Origin: Streptomyces wedmorensis
GTDB lineage: Bacteria > Actinomycetota > Actinomycetes > Streptomycetales > Streptomycetaceae
Direction of reading: 5' to 3'
Length of the DNA stretch: 64,000 nucleotides
Assembly (NCBI RefSeq): GCF_000716445.1
Contig: NZ_JNWK01000011.1
Coordinates: 62,001-126,000 of the forward strand
Shown here: positions 40,900 through 48,329 of the stretch, piece after piece
Numbering within the stretch: position 1 is the first letter of the stretch
How the letters are laid out: every line of letters starts with the position of its first letter
Program-made: the position numbers and the translations under genes
The notes under the pieces: generated by a model
The model's input: the letters and a program-made list of their open reading frames with translations, nothing else
The model's database searches: none
What the model was told of the DNA's origin: nothing

Positions 40900-43257
40900 T
40901 CAAAGGCCCGTGAGGACCTCCAGGGCTTCGGCGGCGGCGAGCTCGGCCGCCGCGGGCGCGGTCTTGAAGCCCGCCCCCGACCACCCCGTCGCGAGGACGA
41001 CGCGGCTGCCCGGGTGGGAGCGGCCGAGGTGGGGGCGGGAGTGGGGCGTGTAGAGGTCGACGCCCTGGCGCCCGGCGAGGAAGCGGGCTGCGGGATCGGC
41101 CAGCCAGGGCCAGCGGACGGCGGCCCCTTGGCGGATGTACGCCACGTGCTCGTCGGTGAGCGTGTCGTCGCCCCCGAGGGGTACGTCCCATTCGTCGACG
41201 GGCCGTCCGGCCATGTAGCCGCCGGCCGCCTCTCCGCTGAGCTGGGGCCGGCCCCAGACTCCGGTCACCAGGTCGACGACGGTCGGCAGGCCGGCCGTGG
41301 CGGGGTGGTGGAAGAAGCCGTAGCGGATGGTCTTGGTGCGTCCGGCGTCCGCGCCGCTGAGCCGGTGCCCGGCGATGTCGCCGGTGCCGCCGCCGGCGGC
41401 GAGGACGATGGCGCGCGCTTCGACGGGACCGCCGGGTTCGAGGAGGACGCGGACCCGGTCGGCCCCGGGCGGGGCGACGAGTTCGCGGACGAGCGCGGGC
41501 AGCAGCCTGGCCCCGTGGGCGAGGGCGCGGTCGCGGTAGGCGCGGGCGGTGCGGGGCGGGTCGGCGTAACCGGCCTCGGGTTCCCAGACGGCGGCGGTGA
41601 CGCCGTCGACGGCGAGCCCGGGGAAGCGTGCCCCGATCTCGTCGGGCGCGAGGAGTTCGGCGGGCACGCCGGCCCCGTTGAGCTCCGCGACGCCCTTGCG
41701 GGCCTGTTCCAGGTCCGCGTCGCCGCACAGGACGAGGGACCCGGTGGCCATGAAGCCGTACGGCCCCGGTGCCAGCGCGGCCGGCCCCCAGGCGAGCCGG
41801 TGGCTGCGCAGCGCGAGCCCCCTCAGGTACGGGTCGGGCTCGTAGGACCGCACGAGTCCGCCGGACATCGCGGTGGCGTGGTCCCGGCTGCCGTCCATGG
41901 GCGCGACGAGCGCGACCCGGGCGCCGTGCCGGGCGAGTACGGACGCGGTGGCGGCGCCCACGACCCCGGCGCCCACGATGATCACGTCGTAGGCCCGGCC
42001 CCGGCCGTGCCCGGGGGCGGCGGTGCGGGGCGCGGCCGGCACGGGCACGAGGTCCCATCCGACGCTCCCGGCCTCCGGCTCCCCGCGCGCCGTGAACCCC
42101 CGGTCGGCATGGGCCCGCACCGCGGCGAGCAGGGTGCGTCCGGTCCGCCCCGGGTCCTCGGCGAGCGCGGCGGTGGCGGCGGCGAACGCGGCGTCCACAT
42201 GGGTCTCGGGGCCGCCGCGCATCCGGGCCACATGGGCCGGGCCGCGCCCGGTGGGCTCGGCGAGCAGCGCGGCGAACTCGTCCACGGCGCAGTCGTCGGT
42301 GAAGTAGAACGCCCCGGCGAACCCTGCGGCCCGCCACTCCCGCCCGATCCGCGCGGCCCCGACGTGGGTGCCGCACACGACGAGCGCGGTGATCCGCGCG
42401 GCGACCCCGGCACCGGGCCCGCCCGCGCCGTCACCGGCGTCGAGGAGGTCGAGGACGTCGGGGCCGGACCCGGGCGGCGCGCCCGCCGCTTCGGGCGCCC
42501 CCAGCAGACCCGCCGGCACCGCCACCGCCCCCGTCGCCGGGCCGCTGCCGTCCGAGACGACGGCACCCGACGGCAGGGCGGGGTGCGCGGCGGGCGTGAC
42601 CCGTGGTTCGCGTACGAGCCCGGCGAGGCGCTCCCCGTACCCGGTGCCGTCGTGGACGACGGCGATCCGGGTGTGCCCGGCGGCCCGTACGGCGGCCAGC
42701 AGGTCGGCGGCCTGGGCGCGGTCGTCCGGGCACCAGCGCAGGATGGTGCCGGCGCTGTCGGCGAGCAGGTCGGGCGTGGTGGCCAGCGGCAGCAGGATGG
42801 GGAGCCCGGCGGCCCGGTAGACGGGCAGGGCCGCCCGCGCGCCGGAGCTGTTGAAGTGCCCGATGACCAGCGTGTGCCGGCCCTCGGCGACGACGGCCTC
42901 GGCGATCTGCCGGGCGGTCTCGGTCTCCCCCCGGTCGTCGTACAGCTCCCAGGTCACGGCGGACCCGTAGTGGGCGGCCGCCCGTTCCAGGTGTTCGCCC
43001 CAGGCGGCCCGTTCGCCGGAGAACGGGCCGACGACCGCCGCGTGCGGCAGCGCGTCCGCCGCGGCCTCGGCCTCGGCGGACCGCAGGCCGGTGACGGCCC
43101 CGGCCCAGGTGCCGAGCGCGGACACGACGCCGCCGGGGGTGACGACCGCGGCCGCGTCCCCGGACACGGCCGCGGTCTCGATCGGGCCCGGGACCGTTTC
43201 CCCGGTCCCGGTCCCGCCGTCGATCCCGGCCTCGGCGTCCCACAGGAACTCACGCAC
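40900..43257 (-). CDS. Fusion: periplasmic-binding-protein fold plus FAD amino-acid oxidase (DAO)
   Basis: 785 aa from ATG 43257, overlapping the MetRS-like gene by eight bases. Residues 1-~415 show a type-1 periplasmic-binding (LivK/Peripla_BP_6) fold: V-V-G-P-F-S-G-E-R, the V-I-G-H-F-N-S-S-G-A-R strand-loop and P-L-A-T-T-P. No signal peptide is present, so it is cytoplasmic. Residues ~422-785 are a DAO/glycine-oxidase domain starting with Y-D-V-I-I-V-G-A-G-V-V-G-A-A-T-A and ending with A-T-G-W-S-G-A-G-F-K. In the s56-p1 pathway a DAO-like enzyme (Spb39) cleaves N6-(carboxymethylamino)lysine to hydrazinoacetate. The DAO part probably does the same here. The binding fold may hold substrate or act as a regulatory domain; this is inference. 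Confidence 0.88.
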   Translation of the reverse strand: MREFLWDAEAGIDGGTGTGETVPGPIETAAVSGDAAAVVTPGGVVSALGTWAGAVTGLRSAEAEAAADALPHAAVVGPFSGERAAWGEHLERAAAHYGSAVTWELYDDRGETETARQIAEAVVAEGRHTLVIGHFNSSGARAALPVYRAAGLPILLPLATTPDLLADSAGTILRWCPDDRAQAADLLAAVRAAGHTRIAVVHDGTGYGERLAGLVREPRVTPAAHPALPSGAVVSDGSGPATGAVAVPAGLLGAPEAAGAPPGSGPDVLDLLDAGDGAGGPGAGVAARITALVVCGTHVGAARIGREWRAAGFAGAFYFTDDCAVDEFAALLAEPTGRGPAHVARMRGGPETHVDAAFAAATAALAEDPGRTGRTLLAAVRAHADRGFTARGEPEAGSVGWDLVPVPAAPRTAAPGHGRGRAYDVIIVGAGVVGAATASVLARHGARVALVAPMDGSRDHATAMSGGLVRSYEPDPYLRGLALRSHRLAWGPAALAPGPYGFMATGSLVLCGDADLEQARKGVAELNGAGVPAELLAPDEIGARFPGLAVDGVTAAVWEPEAGYADPPRTARAYRDRALAHGARLLPALVRELVAPPGADRVRVLLEPGGPVEARAIVLAAGGGTGDIAGHRLSGADAGRTKTIRYGFFHHPATAGLPTVVDLVTGVWGRPQLSGEAAGGYMAGRPVDEWDVPLGGDDTLTDEHVAYIRQGAAVRWPWLADPAARFLAGRQGVDLYTPHSRPHLGRSHPGSRVVLATGWSGAGFKTAPAAAELAAAEALEVLTGL

Positions 43258-44875
43258 TGAAGACCGCCCCGGGCCAGGACGCCACCGGCGTCCCCGGGGC
43301 GAGGGGGGCCAGGGCGTCCACGTCCACCCGCCGGGGCTCGGGCGCCAGCGCGAGGAGGCCGGCGAGGCGGGCGGAGCCGTACGGCAGGGCGGGCGCGGCC
43401 CAGGCCGACAGGGCGGCGGCGACGGCGAGTTGGGCGGCGAGGGCGGCCCGGTACGCGGGGCCGCCGGCCGGGCGCTCGCGCTCGAAGCCGGTCACGTACC
43501 CGAAGTCCTCGGCGAGGCCGACGATCTCGTCGAGCAGCGCGATCGCGCGCCGCGCGTCGTACCCCTCGATCCCGTAGGCGTCCCTCAGCTGGCCGACGGT
43601 CCCGGCGAGCCGGGCGCGCAGCCGCTCCCACTCCGGGCCCCGCGGCGCCTCGGCGGGCGCGACGCCGTCCGACTCCTCGGCGACGGCGGCGAGGAGGCGG
43701 CCGAGCCAGCCGTCCCAGCGGTCGGCGAGCCGGGCGCGGCTGACCTCGAGAGCGGCGGAACTGAAACTGGTCTGGCGGCCGTTGGGCCGGTCTGCCAGGA
43801 CGTGGTAGCGGAGCACGTCGGCGCTGGTGCGGGCGAGTTCCTCGTGCGCCCAGATGGCGTGACGCCGGCTGGTGGAGAACTTGAGCCCTTCGAGCCGGTA
43901 GAACTCGTTGACCACGAAGGCCCGCGGCAGCGCGACCTCGGGGTCGTACGCCCGGAAGGCGGCGGGGAAGAGGAGGGCGTGGAAGTAGCCGTTGTCGAAG
44001 CCGAAGAACTGCACCGGGGCGGGCGCGGGGCCGGTGCCGCCGGCGCCGGCCCACTCCAGGAGGTAGCCGGGGGCCATCTCGAACCAGACGTAGATCCGCT
44101 GCTCGGTGAAGCCGGCGACCGGCACCGGCACGCCCCACTCGGAGGGGTGGCTGACGGCGATCTCGGGAAGCCCCTCGGCCCGCATCCACTCGCACAGCGA
44201 CCGCAGGTGCGGCGGCATGTCGACCTGGTCCCAGAAGTCGGCGAGCTGCTGCTCCCAGGGGGCGAGCGGGAAGTAGAGCCGTTCGCAGTCGCGGAGTTCG
44301 GGGGTGGCGCCGCAGCCGGTGCAGACCGGGTTCGCCAGGTCGGCGCAGTCGTTGGGGCGGCCGCAGGGCTCGCAGGCGTTGCCGTTGGAGCCGGAGCCGC
44401 AGTGCGGGCAGTCGCCCTTGAGGTAGGCCTCGTACAGCCAGCGCTCGCAGCCGGTGCAGTACGGCAGCGGCGTCGTGCGGGCGACGATGTGCCCGGCGTC
44501 GTACAGGCGCTGGAAGAACTCCTGGACGGCCGACTGGTATCCGAGGTCGCGGCGGGGGCGGACGATCGCGTCGAACTCGGCGCCGGCCCGGCTCCACACG
44601 GACTCGATGGAGGCGCCGTAGCCGTCGGCGACCTCCTCGCCCTTGCGTCCGCCGTCGTTGATGCCGCGGACGGGGACGTAGCTCTGGTGGTCGTCGAGGC
44701 CGGTCGTGTAGTGCACGGGGCCGTCGCCCTCGGCGGCGAGGAAGCGGCGCAGGACGTCACCGGCGAGGTAGGGGCCGGCGAGGTGGCCGATGTGCAGGTC
44801 GCCGTTGGGGGTGGGCGGGGTGGCGGTGATCCACTGCGCCGTCCGGGTCGTCTCGTTCGTCACGTTGTCGCTCAT
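43250..44875 (-). CDS. Methionyl-tRNA-synthetase-like enzyme (putative hydrazine synthetase ligase part)
   Basis: 541 aa from ATG 44875, overlapping the cupin stop (ATGA). H28-I-G-H31 and K332-F-S-T-S336 (KMSKS variant) are intact, and four CxxC knuckles lie between residues ~138 and ~200, so it should form an aminoacyl-adenylate. The C-terminal anticodon-binding part is shortened and Ala/Leu-rich. A housekeeping MetRS is unlikely in an operon with a cupin, N-hydroxylase and oxidase. Homologous MetRS-cupin proteins (Spb40, PyfG type) join glycine to N6-hydroxylysine as an ester that rearranges to an N-N bond. This is the key pathway gene. Confidence 0.9.
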   Translation of the reverse strand: MSDNVTNETTRTAQWITATPPTPNGDLHIGHLAGPYLAGDVLRRFLAAEGDGPVHYTTGLDDHQSYVPVRGINDGGRKGEEVADGYGASIESVWSRAGAEFDAIVRPRRDLGYQSAVQEFFQRLYDAGHIVARTTPLPYCTGCERWLYEAYLKGDCPHCGSGSNGNACEPCGRPNDCADLANPVCTGCGATPELRDCERLYFPLAPWEQQLADFWDQVDMPPHLRSLCEWMRAEGLPEIAVSHPSEWGVPVPVAGFTEQRIYVWFEMAPGYLLEWAGAGGTGPAPAPVQFFGFDNGYFHALLFPAAFRAYDPEVALPRAFVVNEFYRLEGLKFSTSRRHAIWAHEELARTSADVLRYHVLADRPNGRQTSFSSAALEVSRARLADRWDGWLGRLLAAVAEESDGVAPAEAPRGPEWERLRARLAGTVGQLRDAYGIEGYDARRAIALLDEIVGLAEDFGYVTGFERERPAGGPAYRAALAAQLAVAAALSAWAAPALPYGSARLAGLLALAPEPRRVDVDALAPLAPGTPVASWPGAVFSA

Positions 44876-45417
44876 GCGGCAACCTCCTTGTTCTCAGCGG
44901 TGTCGTCGGTGCGGTTGGTGCCGTCGGTGCGGTTGGCGCCCTCGGCGCTGCCGGTGCCGTCGGTGCCGTCGGTGGACAGGGCGGGTTCGCGCAGTGGCCA
45001 ATAAAGGGAGACCCAGCTCAGCTCGGTGTCGCCGGTGTTGTGGACGACGTGCTCCCGGTTGCGCGGCAGGACGACGATGTCGCCGGCGCGGAAGGGCGGT
45101 TCGAGCTCGCCGTCGAGGGTCACGGCACCGACGCCGGCCAGGATGATCATGACCTCGTCCTGGTTGTGGCAGTCGGGGTCGGACTCCCCGCCGGGCCGGA
45201 GGAAACAGGCCATCGCGCCGACGGGCGTCTCGGCCTCCCCGCCGGGCCACGGGATCAGGCGCTGGCAGGCGAGCCCGAACTCCTCCGTCGCGGAACTGCG
45301 GTCGATGCGGAAGCGGTTGGCCATGGCGGCGGCTCCGGGGTCTCGGGGAAGGTCGCGGTACGGGGTCGGGGCGAGGGGCTGTTCCCCCGGCGGCGGGATC
45401 GGCGCGGTGAAGGGCAT
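44872..45417 (-). CDS. Cupin protein, stand-alone partner of the MetRS-like enzyme
   Basis: 181 aa from ATG 45417, with GAGGAG seven bases upstream. The metal site pattern H84-N-Q-D-E88 and H123-V-V-H126 is visible (one His of the first motif is replaced by N/Q), with the P-L-R-A/G-D-x-V-x-x-P element. In Spb40-type enzymes the cupin domain is fused to the MetRS-like domain and drives rearrangement of the ester to the hydrazine. Here it is a separate gene, coupled by ATGA. The last ~30 residues are a T-D-G/N-R-T-D repeat-like tail, possibly a remnant linker of a former fusion. Confidence 0.87.
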   Translation of the reverse strand: MPFTAPIPPPGEQPLAPTPYRDLPRDPGAAAMANRFRIDRSSATEEFGLACQRLIPWPGGEAETPVGAMACFLRPGGESDPDCHNQDEVMIILAGVGAVTLDGELEPPFRAGDIVVLPRNREHVVHNTGDTELSWVSLYWPLREPALSTDGTDGTGSAEGANRTDGTNRTDDTAENKEVAA

Positions 45418-45579
45418 ACGGGTCTCCTCGGACGGGCGACGGCGACGGCGACGGCGGTGGCGGTGGCGGTGGCAACGGGCAGGGGGCATCGCGGCACGGC
45501 GACGCGGGGGCACGACGACGCGACCGGGAGGGACGGAGGACGAGGGCTGTCGGGGACCGGGGCCGGCGGAGGCCGGGTA

Positions 45580-45661
45580 CCCGTCGGCTCAGGAGACTGG
45601 GCCCGTCGGCTCAGGAGCCTGGGCCCGTCGACTCAGAGAACGGGGCCCGTCGGCTCAGGGG
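45580..45661. repeat. 22-bp tandem repeat after the aldolase gene
   Basis: Units CCCGTCGGCTCAGGAGACTG, then GG occur at 45580, 45602, 45624 (diverged) and partly at 45646. The last one includes the TGA stop of the aldolase gene. The remaining spacer 45418-45579 holds GACGGC/GGTGGC microsatellite-like DNA and no gene. Confidence 0.8.
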
Positions 45662-46560
45662 CCGGCGTGCGGGTCCAGTCCCCGCACCGCCGAGACCGGG
45701 ATGCGGGCGAGGCCGGCCATGACCTGACGGGGCCCGGCCCCCCACCCGTACCGCCGCTTCAACGGGGCGACATGGGTGGCGATGAGCGCGAGCAGGGGCG
45801 TGAGGTCGGCGGGTGCGGCGCCCAGCAGGGCGAGCAGCTGCTCGGTGCGGGTCAGCCCGGCGCCGGGACCGATCCCGTGCACGGCGGTGTCCTGCCAGGT
45901 GGCACCGGCGCTACCGGCGACGACCGTGTTGTGCAGGGCGAAGCCCTGGTTGTCGTGGGCGTGGATGCCGACGGGCGCGGTGACCGCGGCGCGGGTGGAC
46001 TGGACGAGTTCGATGACCCGCTCAGGGCGGAACGAGCCGAGCGAGTCGACGAGGAACACGGCGTCGAGGGGACCGAGCGCCGCGGCCTCGCCGAGACAGC
46101 GGTCGAGTTCGGGGTAGGAGGCGAGGTCGATGTCGGTGAGGAAGAGACAGACGCCGAGCCCGGCCTCCCGCAGGCGGTGCAGCGGGGCGGCGACGCGGGC
46201 CACCCGGTCGTACCGGACGGCGAGCCGCACCAGGCCGACGGGCGCGGAACCGGCGGCGAGCGCCTCGGCGATCCGGCCGGCGGCGGCGGTCGCCGCGGTG
46301 TCCGTGACGGGCAGCAGGGCGGTGTCGAGCAGGACGGAGAAGCGCGGCCCGTACCGCTCGTCGTGGTCTTCGGGAAGGGGGACCGGCAGCAGGTCGCCGA
46401 AGGGGGCTCCCGGGCCGTCAGGGTCGTGGACGGTGCCCAGCTCGACGATGTCGACGCCGACCCTCCCGCAGACCGCGAGGTAGTCGGCGGCCAGCGCGGG
46501 GGGTACGGAGCCGCCGGTGAGCTGCCCGCCGGTGCGCAGGGTGCAGTCGAGCAGGGTCAT
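45655..46560 (-). CDS. DRE-TIM metallolyase (HMG-CoA lyase/4-hydroxy-2-oxovalerate aldolase-like)
   Basis: 301 aa. The signature L-D-C-T-L-R-T-G-G-Q at residues ~4-13 resembles DmpG-type aldolases (D-x-T-L-R-D-G). The metal-binding H200-A-H202-D-N204 is intact, and a G-x-G-x-G-A-G loop follows. A divalent-metal-dependent cleavage or aldol addition of a 2-oxo acid is expected. It follows the peptide gene by three bases and precedes the cupin gene, so it belongs to the cluster. Substrate unknown; pyruvate addition to, or cleavage of, a hydrazine/aldehyde intermediate such as the aminoadipate semialdehyde by-product is a speculation. Confidence 0.88.
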   Translation of the reverse strand: MTLLDCTLRTGGQLTGGSVPPALAADYLAVCGRVGVDIVELGTVHDPDGPGAPFGDLLPVPLPEDHDERYGPRFSVLLDTALLPVTDTAATAAAGRIAEALAAGSAPVGLVRLAVRYDRVARVAAPLHRLREAGLGVCLFLTDIDLASYPELDRCLGEAAALGPLDAVFLVDSLGSFRPERVIELVQSTRAAVTAPVGIHAHDNQGFALHNTVVAGSAGATWQDTAVHGIGPGAGLTRTEQLLALLGAAPADLTPLLALIATHVAPLKRRYGWGAGPRQVMAGLARIPVSAVRGLDPHAGP

Positions 46561-46563
46561 GGG

Positions 46564-46779
46564 TCATCCCCAGCCGGTGTCGTGGGTTCCCGCACCGGCG
46601 ACCGGCACGCTCCGGCCCGTGCCGTCGGCGCCGTACGTGCCGCTCAGGACGCTCGCACCCCACCCGGTGTCGTCGGCGCCGGTGCCGACGGCGGCCTGGG
46701 TCGCGGTGACGGTGGCCAGACCCGCGAGGCCGGTGATCAGCGTGGTGGCGAGGAGGCTGCTGCGGATCCGCCGCTTCAT
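46564..46779 (-). CDS. Short exported peptide with repeated DTGWG motif
   Basis: 71 aa from ATG 46779, with GGAAAGAGAG upstream. Starts MKRRIRSSLLATTLITGLAG, a classical signal peptide, with a probable A-x-A type cleavage near residue 28. The mature part is ~42 residues, Gly/Thr-rich, with D-D-T-G-W-G in the middle and H-D-T-G-W-G at the very C-terminus. No cysteine. It is the first gene of the leftward operon, three bases before the aldolase gene. It could be a signalling peptide, a ribosomal precursor that is modified, or an envelope factor. Not recognised as a known family. Confidence 0.75.
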   Translation of the reverse strand: MKRRIRSSLLATTLITGLAGLATVTATQAAVGTGADDTGWGASVLSGTYGADGTGRSVPVAGAGTHDTGWG

Positions 46780-46971
46780 GTCGGGTGCTCTCTTTCCGCG
46801 AGGGGGCGTCACGAGGACGCCGCGAGGAGGTCACGAGGGGACCGTGAGGAGGTCGTGATGGTCTGCGATGGGTTGCGAGCTTCACGGGCTGTGCGCGCTT
46901 GGTGAGCTTTGACCTTGTGGGCGGTGGGATGAACGTATCCCGCGACTGCATGCCTATGGGTCCGACCGCAT

Positions 46972-46983
46972 GGCTCATGAGCC
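46972..46983. promoter_or_regulatory. Palindrome between the peptide operon and the LuxR gene
   Basis: GGCTCATGAGCC is a perfect 12-bp palindrome, extended by imperfect GCATG flanks, 42 bases before the LuxR start and about 193 bases before the peptide start. It is a candidate site for the LuxR regulator. The rest of 46780-47024 shows no gene. Confidence 0.5.
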
Positions 46984-47024
46984 TGCATGGCAGCAACAGG
47001 ACGCCATGACAAACGGGGGACAAC

Positions 47025-48128
47025 ATGTCGATAACGGACAGAAGGCACGGCTCCGGCAGCACTCGAACACCCCGGGAAGCCGACCCGGGGACCGCCCTCC
47101 CCGGACCGCCCACCGACGAGAGGGCCACCACCGACGACGACCCGCTGAGCCGCGTCTACGGCCGCGTCCTCGACCGCGACCCGGCACGGCCCGCAGCCCA
47201 CCCCACCGAGCTCGCGGAAGAACTGCAACTCCCTCTCGCCCGAGTGGAATCCGCCGTCTCCGCCCTCCTCGACATGGGCCTGCTGCGGCGCACCCCGGAA
47301 CGCGCCGTACTGCCCGTCGCACCCGACGAGGCCGTCCAGCGCACCCTCGGACCCCTCGAACGCGAGATGCGCGCCCGCCGCCGGCACATGGAACGCAGCC
47401 GCGAACAGCTGATGGCGTTCATGCCGCTCTACGAGTCACACCTGCGCCGCCTCACCCACCTGCGGCAGACGGAACACGTCGAGCTGCTCACCGACCTCCG
47501 CTCGGTACGGGAGGCCATCACCGAACTGGGCCGCACCTGCGAACGCGAGGTCCTCACCGCCCAGCCGGGCGGCGGCCGGCGCGCCGAGGTCCTGGAGGAA
47601 GCCGTGGCCCGCGACGAGGAACTCCTGCGCCGCGGCGTCCGCATGCGCATGCTCTACCAGCACACCGCCCGCTTCTCCGCCGGCACCTGCGCCTACGTCG
47701 AGCGGGTCGGCCGGCTCGGCGCCCAGGTCCGCACCCTCGACGACGAGTTCATGCGCCTCCTCGTCTTCGACCGCACCACGGCGGTCATCCCGGTGCCCGA
47801 CGACCCCCAGGCCGCCGTCCTGATCCGCGAGCCGCACGTGGTCGCCTTCATGACCGGCGCCTACGAACGCCTCTGGCTCGAAGCCCTCCCCTTCGAGACC
47901 GAATGGGACCGCCAGACCATCATGGACATCTCCGACGAGCTCAAGCAGACCATCATCCGCCTCCTCACCGAAGGCCTCACCGACGCCGCCATCGCCCGCC
48001 GCCTCGGCCTCTCCGTCCGCAGCTGCCGCCGCCACGTCGCCGACGTCATGTCCGCCCTGGGCGCCGAAAGCCGCTTCCAGGCCGGCTACCTCCTCGCCCA
48101 ACAGGACACCCCCGCCCTCAGGGCATGA
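47025..48128 (+). CDS. LuxR-type regulator with TrmB-like N-terminus (cluster regulator)
   Basis: 367 aa from ATG 47025, with GGGGGA six bases upstream. Residues ~50-110 form a winged helix (TrmB/ArsR style, E-L-A-E-E-L-Q-L-P-L-A-R-V-E-S-A-V-S-A-L). A middle sensor domain (~120-290) resembles the phospholipase-D-like sensor of TrmB. The C-terminus is a LuxR helix-turn-helix (LLTEGLTDAAIARRLGLSVRSCRRHVADVMSALGA). No receiver domain. Streptomycetes carry such proteins beside small-peptide and antibiotic genes. It is divergent from the peptide-first operon and probably controls it. Confidence 0.88.
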   Translation: MSITDRRHGSGSTRTPREADPGTALPGPPTDERATTDDDPLSRVYGRVLDRDPARPAAHPTELAEELQLPLARVESAVSALLDMGLLRRTPERAVLPVAPDEAVQRTLGPLEREMRARRRHMERSREQLMAFMPLYESHLRRLTHLRQTEHVELLTDLRSVREAITELGRTCEREVLTAQPGGGRRAEVLEEAVARDEELLRRGVRMRMLYQHTARFSAGTCAYVERVGRLGAQVRTLDDEFMRLLVFDRTTAVIPVPDDPQAAVLIREPHVVAFMTGAYERLWLEALPFETEWDRQTIMDISDELKQTIIRLLTEGLTDAAIARRLGLSVRSCRRHVADVMSALGAESRFQAGYLLAQQDTPALRA

Positions 48129-48131
48129 AAA

Positions 48132-48164
48132 AGCCCCAGGTCACGGCGAGTGAGTCCTGGGGCT
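48132..48164 (-). terminator. Terminator of the tRNA-Thr gene
   Basis: AGCCCCAGG pairs with CCTGGGGCT across 15 bases. On the minus strand the stem is followed by TTTTTC, a rare U-tract in this genome, so it ends leftward transcription from the tRNA. It also lies four bases after the rightward LuxR stop. Confidence 0.82.
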
Positions 48165-48170
48165 GATCCG

Positions 48171-48244
48171 AGCCGCCTTCGGGATTCGAACCCGAGACCT
48201 ACGCATTACGAGTGCGTTGCTCTGGCCAACTGAGCTAAGGCGGC
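48171..48244 (-). tRNA. tRNA-Thr (anticodon CGT)
   Basis: 74 bases. The minus strand starts GCCGCCTTAGCTCAGTTGG. The acceptor stem (GCCGCC/GGCGGC), D-arm (AGCTCAGTTGG), anticodon stem ACGCA/TGCGT with loop CTCGTAA (anticodon CGT, Thr), and T-arm GGGTTCGAATCCC all fold. It reads ACG codons. The CCA end is not encoded. Confidence 0.96.
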
Positions 48245-48329
48245 ATGCTGTGCAGACACATCGTGGGTGCAGCAGCGCGGCCAAGTCTACACAGTTTCCG
48301 GGGGTGGTCCGACCACCCCTGGATCAGGG

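Noticed and set aside
43250..44875. Housekeeping methionyl-tRNA synthetase
   Set aside because: Operon context with cupin, N-hydroxylase and oxidase and the shortened C-terminus argue against it. A tree with the main metG of the same genome would settle it.
46118..47131. Second small peptide gene in other frames around 46418-47131
   Set aside because: Arg/Pro-rich shadows without ribosome-binding sites; only 46564-46779 has a signal peptide and plausible start.
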